From Alistipes finegoldii DSM 17242 (GTDB taxonomy: Bacteria > Bacteroidota > Bacteroidia > Bacteroidales > Rikenellaceae), in the NCBI RefSeq assembly GCF_000265365.1, contig NC_018011.1, positions 2,497,501-2,561,500 of the forward strand: a stretch of 64,000 nucleotides of DNA. Direction: 5' to 3'. Shown here piece after piece: positions 58,353 to 64,000 of the stretch. Numbering within the stretch: position 1 is the first letter of the stretch; each line of letters begins with the position of its first letter. Under the pieces are notes generated by a model. It was given only the letters and a program-made list of their open reading frames with translations. It was not told the origin of the DNA and searched no databases. A program made the position numbers and the translations under genes.

Positions 58353-60400
58353 CGTTTGCCGAATTTGGGGGTTATGCCGATGAAAAAGGAGACGTTGAGC
58401 CGCGGCATGGGGCGCGAAAGCACCGATTCGTACTCCTCGTTGAGCAGGTTGTGGATGCAGCCTTTGAGCGAGAACGACGCCCATTTGCAGTCGAGTCCCT
58501 TTTCGAGCGAGAGGTCGCTCATGAAGTAGGGTTTCACGCGGCCCAAGACGCCGAGGTCGTTGCTCGACATGGTGTAACGTTCGCTGTACCAGTTCCATTT
58601 GTAGGTCAGCTCCCACCGCCGCCACTCGACGCGCGCCGTGAGGGCCGCCGAATAGACGGGAATGTAGACGAGCTGTTTGCCGACCGATTCGTCGGCCGGG
58701 CTGAACGGATCGCCCCGGTTGATCGAACGGGTCCATGCGAAATTGCCGTCGAGGAGCAGTCGCCAGCCGCCCGAAGTCTCGGCTTCGGCCGAGAGTTTGG
58801 CTTCGACGCCGTAACTGTGGACGCGGCGGATGTTGATCGGGGTGTAGATACCCAGTTTGGGACTGCCTATCCAGAGTATCCAGTCGTCGATGCGCGAATC
58901 GAACGCCGTGGCCGACGCGCGCAGCGAACGGGCGTCGCCTTTGAGCGTCGTTTCCAAGCCCGCGTCGAACGTCCAGCCCCGTTCGGGTTTGAGGTTCTTG
59001 TTGCCGCCGGGACGGAAGTAGAGGTCGTTGAGCGTGGGGTAGCGGTAGTTGCGGGCGGCCGAAGCCCGGACGACCACGCTGCCGCGTTTCGAGAGCACGT
59101 AGTCCGCGAACAGCGCCGGGATGACGGGCGTGGTACGGTCTCCGTATAACTCCCACCGCAGGTCGGCGGCGACGCCCAGCCGCGGCACGGGACGCCATTT
59201 CACGGCGGCGAACGCCGAAAGTTCGAACCGCTCCTGCCGGTAGAGCGTATCGGCCCGCAGGCCGTTGTTGCCGATCACCGAGAGGTCGCCGCTGCGCACC
59301 CGGTGCTGATGGAGGGCGGCGTTGGCCGAGAAGAGCCACTTCTCGCCGAGCGCATATTCGGCTTCGGCCTTGGCGAAGAGCGTGTGAATGCGGCTCCGGG
59401 CGTCGGTATTGACGACGAACTGCCCTTTGCCTTCGGGGTCCTGCTTGAGCAGGTAGCGCAGATCGGTGTAGGTGTAACCCGCGCGTGCGCCGAGTTTCAG
59501 TCCGTTGCGCAGCCGCTCCCAGCCTGCCACGGCCCGCAGCGTGCGCTCGTCCTGCGTATTCTGTTTCTGTTTGCTTTTGTTGCGGTCGGACGTGAGCATC
59601 GCCAGTCCGCGGTGCGAATCGAGGTACCATGCCGCCAGCGAGAACCGGTCGCCGCCGCGCGTGGTGTAATAGAGTTCCTGCATGACGTGCAGGTCGCGGA
59701 ATCCGCCGTTGCGGTTGCGCTGCAGGGGGTAATATTCGCCGACGATTTGGCCGTCGTCGTCGGTTACGAACTCTTTCGAGTTGTAGTTGCGGAAGCGGAA
59801 ATCATTGTCCGAGGTGCTGTAGAGCACGCGCGTCGAACTGCTCCACCGCGCGCCTCCGTAGGTCAGGTGCAGGAATTCGTCGAACGTGGCGAACGACCCG
59901 ATGCCCTGCACGTAACGCAGCCCCAATCCCTGCTCCGCGGGGGCTTTGGTCGCCAGCGTCACCGCGCCGCCCAGCCCGCCGCCGGTGACGCCCACCGAGC
60001 TGGCTCCGTGATAGATCGTCGCGTCGTCGATGAAATAGGCGGGTATCAGCGAAAAATCGACCTGTCCGAGCATCGGCGAATTGACCTTCATGTCGTTCCA
60101 CGTCACCTGCGTGTGCGAGGGCGCCGTGCCGCGGAACGAGGCGGTCGCGAGCGTTGCGCGGCCGTAGGATTTGATGAAGATGGTCGAACCCGTCGCCAGG
60201 GCGTCGGCCAGCGATGCGGTGATGTTTTCGCGCAGGACGAGCGTGTCCAGCTCGGTGCGCTGTACGCCGATCTCCTTCATCGGGCGGCGTCCCGAAATAT
60301 CGACCGACTCGATGGCGATGGTGCGGGCCGTCGAGTCACGCTGCGCCGCGGCGGGCAGGGCGCAGGTCAGGCAGAGGAGTATCGTCGCGGTGCGCAGCAC
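58349..60400 (-). CDS. btuB: TonB-dependent cobalamin receptor BtuB (chromosomal copy)
   Basis: The 683-residue outer-membrane receptor has signal peptide MLRTATILLCLTCALPAAAQ and a plug with ESVDISGRRPMKEIGVQRTELD, ENITASLADALATGSTIFIKSYGRATLATASFRGTAPSH and the ...VGVTGGGLGGAVTLATK segment. The 22-strand barrel ends MPRLNVSFFIGITPKFG. It brings corrinoids across the outer membrane using TonB energy. The gene is intact, unlike the island copy, and sits four bases after the surface protein gene 60405. The riboswitch 4 leader is 2 kb upstream at the operon head. Confidence 0.85.
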   Translation of the reverse strand: MLRTATILLCLTCALPAAAQRDSTARTIAIESVDISGRRPMKEIGVQRTELDTLVLRENITASLADALATGSTIFIKSYGRATLATASFRGTAPSHTQVTWNDMKVNSPMLGQVDFSLIPAYFIDDATIYHGASSVGVTGGGLGGAVTLATKAPAEQGLGLRYVQGIGSFATFDEFLHLTYGGARWSSSTRVLYSTSDNDFRFRNYNSKEFVTDDDGQIVGEYYPLQRNRNGGFRDLHVMQELYYTTRGGDRFSLAAWYLDSHRGLAMLTSDRNKSKQKQNTQDERTLRAVAGWERLRNGLKLGARAGYTYTDLRYLLKQDPEGKGQFVVNTDARSRIHTLFAKAEAEYALGEKWLFSANAALHQHRVRSGDLSVIGNNGLRADTLYRQERFELSAFAAVKWRPVPRLGVAADLRWELYGDRTTPVIPALFADYVLSKRGSVVVRASAARNYRYPTLNDLYFRPGGNKNLKPERGWTFDAGLETTLKGDARSLRASATAFDSRIDDWILWIGSPKLGIYTPINIRRVHSYGVEAKLSAEAETSGGWRLLLDGNFAWTRSINRGDPFSPADESVGKQLVYIPVYSAALTARVEWRRWELTYKWNWYSERYTMSSNDLGVLGRVKPYFMSDLSLEKGLDCKWASFSLKGCIHNLLNEEYESVLSRPMPRLNVSFFIGITPKFGKR

Positions 60401-60404
60401 GCGG

Positions 60405-61289
60405 TCAGTTGCGTTTGGTTACGGTCCGGTAGCAGCCGATGCCGCACACTTCGGTCGAAATCTCGCCGATCAGCGGGGCTTTGGCGTTCACGCCCGTCTG
60501 CACCTTGATGAAGTCGATCTGCTGCAAGTTGGCGGGCGAACCGTCGGCCGTCACGGCGTCGCTGATGCGCAGGCGGTTGGTCGTTCCGATCCGGTCCACC
60601 GTCGAGAAGTTGTCGGCGTAGCCCCATGCGAACGCCTGAGGTCTCCACTGTCCGTCGGCCTGTTCGACGTTGTCGCGCAGCCGCGTGCCCGTGAATTTCA
60701 GGTCGGCGGACTCGATCCATGCCGGGCAGTAGGACGCCTGCGTATGTTCGTCCATTCGGTCGATCGTGCCGCTGCCGCCCCGGTCGTCGGTCCATGCGGC
60801 GGAGCCGTCGGCGAGCGGCGTGTAGGTGACCGCATATCCCCGGATCGTCGCGGCGTTGTCGTACTCGCTGCCTTTCAGCTCGTACCACGTGTCGTCGGGC
60901 ACTCCGTTGCCGTTGGCGTCCTGCATGACCCAGACGACGCCCGGCTCGGACGAGGTGTTCATGGCGTTGCCCTTGACGTAAAGGTCGTAACCGCCCGTGT
61001 TGGGTACCGGCTCGGCGAATGCCGCGACGAGGTATCCGCCCCATCCGCCGAGCGAAACCCAGTTGTTCTCGGCGAAGCGCGCGGCAGCGTACCGGCAGGC
61101 TTTCTCCGGCGTATCCACGTTGTCGAACGCGCCGCCGGAGCGCGCCTCTTCGTTGATGAACTGTCCCGGTGCGGGAGTGTATTCGAGAATCCGGGCCACG
61201 GGTTCGTCCGTCTGCGTGGTCGTGATCTCTTCGCCGGAGTTGCAGGCGGCCAGCAGAAGAGCCGCCAGAGGGAATGCGTATTTTTTCAT
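60405..61289 (-). CDS. Surface lipoprotein of the btu locus (chromosomal copy)
   Basis: The 294-residue lipoprotein (MKKYAFPLAALLLAAC) is made up almost entirely of the domain shared with 33047-34288: LEYTPAPGQFINEEARSG, GGYLVAAFAEPVPNTGGYDLYVKGNAMNTSSEPG, VMQDANGNGVPDDTWYEL, FAWGYADNF, LQQIDFIKVQTGVNAKAPLIGEISTEV. The Asp-rich DANGNGVPDD motif looks like a calcium site. Position between btuG and btuB suggests it helps the surface receptor. BtuH is a known alternative B12-binding surface protein in Bacteroides; equivalence is not shown. Confidence 0.8.
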   Translation of the reverse strand: MKKYAFPLAALLLAACNSGEEITTTQTDEPVARILEYTPAPGQFINEEARSGGAFDNVDTPEKACRYAAARFAENNWVSLGGWGGYLVAAFAEPVPNTGGYDLYVKGNAMNTSSEPGVVWVMQDANGNGVPDDTWYELKGSEYDNAATIRGYAVTYTPLADGSAAWTDDRGGSGTIDRMDEHTQASYCPAWIESADLKFTGTRLRDNVEQADGQWRPQAFAWGYADNFSTVDRIGTTNRLRISDAVTADGSPANLQQIDFIKVQTGVNAKAPLIGEISTEVCGIGCYRTVTKRN

Positions 61290-61305
61290 CTTCTTCGAAT
61301 GTTTT

Positions 61306-62349
61306 TTACGGTTTGAAACAGAACGATCCGGGGGTGATGCCGACGCGTATCGTGTCGATGGCCGCGCCCCGCGCCGTGAAGCGGTAGACCACGCCGTGCT
61401 GGACGTAGTCGATGGCGTCGGCCACGTAGACCTCCGAGGTCAGCGGATCGACCGCCACTTCGTAATAGGTGGTCTGCGTATAGGGCAGGAACGGCGTGAC
61501 GGGCAGCTCCTCGGCGTCGACCCGCATGCGCCAGACGTCGCGGTTGATGAAGTAGAGCGTGTCGCGCGTGCCGTTGAGGGTGACCGACGAGGGATGGTCG
61601 CCCGCGGCGAACGTATAGGTCTGCTCGACGCGGCGCGTGGCGGCGTCGATGCGGTAGAGCGCCGCCGGAATGCCTGCGGTGCGTCCGTCGGTGACGGTCC
61701 AGAGTTTGCCGAAGCGGTCGAGGACCAGCGACGAAGGCTGCGGCCCGACCTCGATCGAGTCCACCAGCGTTTCGCGTGCGGCGTCCACGACCAGAATCTT
61801 GTCGTCGTACGACCAGCAGTTTACGAACACTTCGTCGCCCCACTGCACCATCTGTTCGGTCGATTTGTGGCCGTTCATCGGAATCCGGCCGCGGATACGG
61901 TTGCTGCGGGAATCCACGACCGTGATGCGCGGATCGTAAAGGTCGGTGATATAGGCCGTCGTGTCGTTGGGGAAGTGGATGTAACGCGGCGAGACGACCC
62001 CTTCGATCACTCCCGTGACGCGGAAAGTCGCCGGGTCGATGACATAGACCGCGCCCGAATTGTTCACCACGACGTATCCGCGTCCTTTGTGGAGGGTCAT
62101 GGACTGGGCGACGTCGCCCAGTTTCATGCCGTTCGCGCGGATGAAGATTTCGTTTTCGACAGTTCGCGCCGCAGGATCGTAGAACGACAGCGAAGCGTTG
62201 TCCCAGCCGAAGTTGCCCTCGCACGTGATGAACACGCCGCGCTGCGACTGTGCGAACGGCTCTTCATGCAGCGGTCCGTAGTCCATGCAGGCGCAGCAGA
62301 ATCCTGCGCCGGCGCATAGAACCGCCATATGTCGTAAAACGCGTTTCAT
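61306..62349 (-). CDS. btuG: BtuG-like surface beta-propeller lipoprotein (chromosomal copy)
   Basis: The 347-residue lipoprotein (MKRVLRHMAVLCAGAGFCCAC) has repeated YncE-like blades: SLSFYDPAARTVENE, GRGYVVVNNSGAVYVIDPATFRVTGVIEG, TAYITDLYDPRITVVDSRSNR, VFVNCWSYDDKILVVDAARE and GKLWTVTDGRTAG. It is the first gene after riboswitch 4. In Bacteroides the BtuG propeller binds B12 very tightly and delivers it to BtuB. The assignment rests on fold, lipobox and locus. It is about 30% or less like the island copy by eye. Confidence 0.78.
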   Translation of the reverse strand: MKRVLRHMAVLCAGAGFCCACMDYGPLHEEPFAQSQRGVFITCEGNFGWDNASLSFYDPAARTVENEIFIRANGMKLGDVAQSMTLHKGRGYVVVNNSGAVYVIDPATFRVTGVIEGVVSPRYIHFPNDTTAYITDLYDPRITVVDSRSNRIRGRIPMNGHKSTEQMVQWGDEVFVNCWSYDDKILVVDAARETLVDSIEVGPQPSSLVLDRFGKLWTVTDGRTAGIPAALYRIDAATRRVEQTYTFAAGDHPSSVTLNGTRDTLYFINRDVWRMRVDAEELPVTPFLPYTQTTYYEVAVDPLTSEVYVADAIDYVQHGVVYRFTARGAAIDTIRVGITPGSFCFKP

Positions 62350-62457
62350 CGGCTTTCAAATGACTGCGGCTGGTACGGGCGGACGTGTCGTATGCTGATT
62401 TTGGCGACGGCCTGCTGCGCCCCATTCTCCGCAGGGTGCATAATGGTTGAACGGCAT

Positions 62458-62640
62458 GCGGCAGGTCTTCTGACTCGTTACCGTTCCGGCGCCTTCCCGT
62501 CCCGGAGGACAGTGGCCAAAGAGTGCCGGAACATGTTGCGTAACTTACAGCAGCGGGAACTGTTGCCGGATTTCACGGCATTCCCTTTTAATCCCCGCGC
62601 CCTTCCGGGGCGTTTCGGGAACCGATGCGACGCAAAAGTA
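62458..62640 (-). promoter_or_regulatory. Cobalamin riboswitch 4 (native btu operon) and promoter
   Basis: The minus-strand B12 element ends in GTCAGAAGACCTGCC (62474-62460), preceded by a TACTTTTG -7 element at 62640-62633. The leader shares CCTGCGGAGAATGG with riboswitch 2. It controls btuG, 60405, btuB and probably alkD. Confidence 0.93.
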
Positions 62641-62781
62641 ATCTTTTTTCGAGACATGCCCCAAAGATTCGGACGAAAATATTAACTTTGTTGAGTAAAT
62701 TGCGGCTCTGCGGACTCCGGCGAGGGTGATCGGCGGAGCTGTTGTGAAAAAAAGATTAACTTTGCCCGAAAATCGGATGTT

Positions 62782-63219
62782 ATGACGGTTGAGATACGAC
62801 GGATAACCCAAGTCTCGGATGCGCTCGAAGAGGCGTTCGCGCGGCTGATGCCGCAGCTTTCGCCGCGGCTGGGCGCGCCCTCCCGCGAGGTGTTGCGGCG
62901 TGTGGCCGGAAGCGAAACCGGGGCGTTGCTGGCCGCTGTGGCCGGGGAACGCATCGTCGGGGTGCTGATGCTGGCGTGGTACGATGCGCCTTCGGGGCGC
63001 AAGGCGTGGATCGAGGACGTCGTGGTGGACGGCGCGGCACGCGGCTGCGGCGCGGGCGATGCGCTGGTGCGCGCCGCCGTGGAGCATGCGGCCCGCATCG
63101 GCGCCGGGAAGGTGATGCTGACGTCGAACCCGGCGCGCGAAGCCGCTAGGGCGCTTTATCGCAAAGTCGGATTCGAAGAGGTGGAAACCACGGTTTTCGC
63201 CTTTAAAACAGATAAGTGA
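62782..63219 (+). CDS. GNAT-family acetyltransferase
   Basis: The 145-residue protein has the GNAT fold: the A motif AWIEDVVVDGAARGCGAGDALVRAAVEHA with the acetyl-CoA loop RGCGAGDA, and the C-terminal NPAREAARALYRKVGFEEV. The substrate is unknown. It starts about 20 bases after a -7-like TAACTTTG and ends one base into the AsmA-like gene (TGATGA overlap), so both are one transcription unit. Confidence 0.93.
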   Translation: MTVEIRRITQVSDALEEAFARLMPQLSPRLGAPSREVLRRVAGSETGALLAAVAGERIVGVLMLAWYDAPSGRKAWIEDVVVDGAARGCGAGDALVRAAVEHAARIGAGKVMLTSNPAREAARALYRKVGFEEVETTVFAFKTDK

Positions 63220-64000
63220 TGAAAAAATTCGTGAAGATTGCGGCCATCGTGGTGGCCGTCGTGCTGGTGATCGCTCTGGTGGCGCCGATGGTGCTGCGGG
63301 GCAAGATCGCCGAGATTGTGAAGCGTGAGGCCAATGCGATGCTCGATGCGCGGCTCGATTTCGAGAAGCTGGACATCAGCCTGTTGCGCCATTTTCCCCG
63401 TGCTTCGCTCGACCTGAAGGGACTGACGCTGGTGGGCGAGGAGCCTTTCGCGGGCGATACGATCGTCGCCGCGCAGCGGATTTCGGTGGTCGTGAACGTG
63501 ATGTCGCTTTTCGGCGACGAGGGGTTCGAGGTGACGAAGATCATCCTTTCGGAGCCTGCGCTCCATGCGCACAAACTCGCCGACGGCAGGGTGAACTGGG
63601 ACGTTATGAAGGCTTCGGAAGAGGCTCAGGGCGAAGAGGAAAGCCCCGCCGATGCGGAACCTTCGTCGTTCCGCCTTTCGGTCCGCGACTTCAGGATCAG
63701 CGACGCGTCGATCCGTTACGAGGACGATTCGACGGGCATGCGCTTCTCGACCGCACCGCTGTCGCTCCGTCTGCGGGGCGATATGTCGGCCGACCAGACC
63801 GACCTCGACCTGCGGCTGACGGCCAAGGGCATGCGGCTGGTTTCGGGCGGTATTCCGATGCTCAGCGGCGCCGAAGCGGAGCTGGATGCGGTGATTGCGG
63901 CCGATCTGGCGAACAGCCGCTTTACCTTCTCGCAGAACAAACTGCGCCTGAACGCCATCGAGGTAGGTCTCGACGGCTGGGTGGAGCTGAAAGACGACGC
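63219..64000 (+). CDS. AsmA-family envelope protein, N-terminal part (cut by window edge)
   Basis: From the ATG at 63219 the product has an N-terminal membrane anchor (VKIAAIVVAVVLVIALVAPMVLRG), then AsmA features: REANAMLDARLDFEKLDISLLRHFPRASLDLKGLTLVG and LSEPALHAHKLADGRVNWDVMK. AsmA-like proteins anchor in the inner membrane and bridge the periplasm, probably moving phospholipid to the outer membrane. The gene runs past the window end, so its length and C terminus are not seen. Confidence 0.88.
   Translation, partial: MKKFVKIAAIVVAVVLVIALVAPMVLRGKIAEIVKREANAMLDARLDFEKLDISLLRHFPRASLDLKGLTLVGEEPFAGDTIVAAQRISVVVNVMSLFGDEGFEVTKIILSEPALHAHKLADGRVNWDVMKASEEAQGEEESPADAEPSSFRLSVRDFRISDASIRYEDDSTGMRFSTAPLSLRLRGDMSADQTDLDLRLTAKGMRLVSGGIPMLSGAEAELDAVIAADLANSRFTFSQNKLRLNAIEVGLDGWVELKDD

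Noticed and set aside
1..64000. CRISPR arrays
   Set aside because: No regularly spaced direct repeats of 24-40 bases were seen.

Overview
The window reads as a chromosome segment of a moderately GC-rich, anaerobic gut-type Bacteroidales bacterium, most like Alistipes or a relative; the species cannot be fixed from sequence alone. The signs are Bacteroidetes promoters (TTTG, about 19 bases, TAnnTTTG), Cys-lipoprotein signal peptides, TonB-dependent receptors, a three-gene fumarate reductase, B12 riboswitches and family types such as the head-GIN (DUF2807), DUF4252 and FISUMP-like domains.

Region by region. 1-19.5 kb is ordinary chromosome: a PfkB-type kinase and pfkA; a PadR/PspC/GIN envelope-stress operon with a candidate PadR operator; an ECF sigma factor with its probable anti-sigma partner, two sister outer-membrane barrels and a DUF4252 protein; frdCAB; a formyl-THF cyclo-ligase, a DUF169 protein and a patatin; an outer-membrane protein gene with a shifted frame in its signal peptide; a lipoprotein; and uvrC. 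A tRNA-Leu(CAA) gene follows at 19565-19648.

The 3' end of that tRNA is the left end of a 28.7-kb integrative element (19637-48383). Its boundaries are a 13-bp direct repeat, a tyrosine integrase beside the right repeat, and a tRNA terminator at both ends. Its backbone (37.9-48.2 kb) holds integrase, a hipB-hipS-hipT set split by an IS110-family insertion, an HTH protein, a VapE-like ATPase, a TOPRIM primase, MobC and a relaxase. Its cargo (20.3-37.9 kb) is dominated by cobalamin functions. One B12 riboswitch heads a long leftward run: BtuB receptor (carrying an in-frame TGA), BtuG-like propeller, other surface lipoproteins and a BtuF-like binding protein. A second heads a rightward run: an AAEx-family (SucE/YbjL-like) exporter, a small unknown protein and the CobO adenosyltransferase. 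A His-rich small membrane protein with its own TonB receptor, a DUF2284 protein and a PP-loop ATPase complete the cargo.

Right of the island the chromosome resumes: an AraC regulator, nrdDG under a third B12 riboswitch, a GT39/GtrA pair, two unknown AT-rich genes, a GT2 glycosyltransferase, and a fourth B12 riboswitch heading the native btuG-surface protein-btuB-alkD operon. A GNAT acetyltransferase and the start of an AsmA-like gene close the window.

Read together, the window links cobalamin sensing to B12 capture (two btu loci, one mobile), B12 activation (CobO), a B12-independent ribonucleotide reductase, and possibly organic-acid export. A small family of structured intergenic elements (about 26.6, 28.7 and 49.7 kb) is unexplained.
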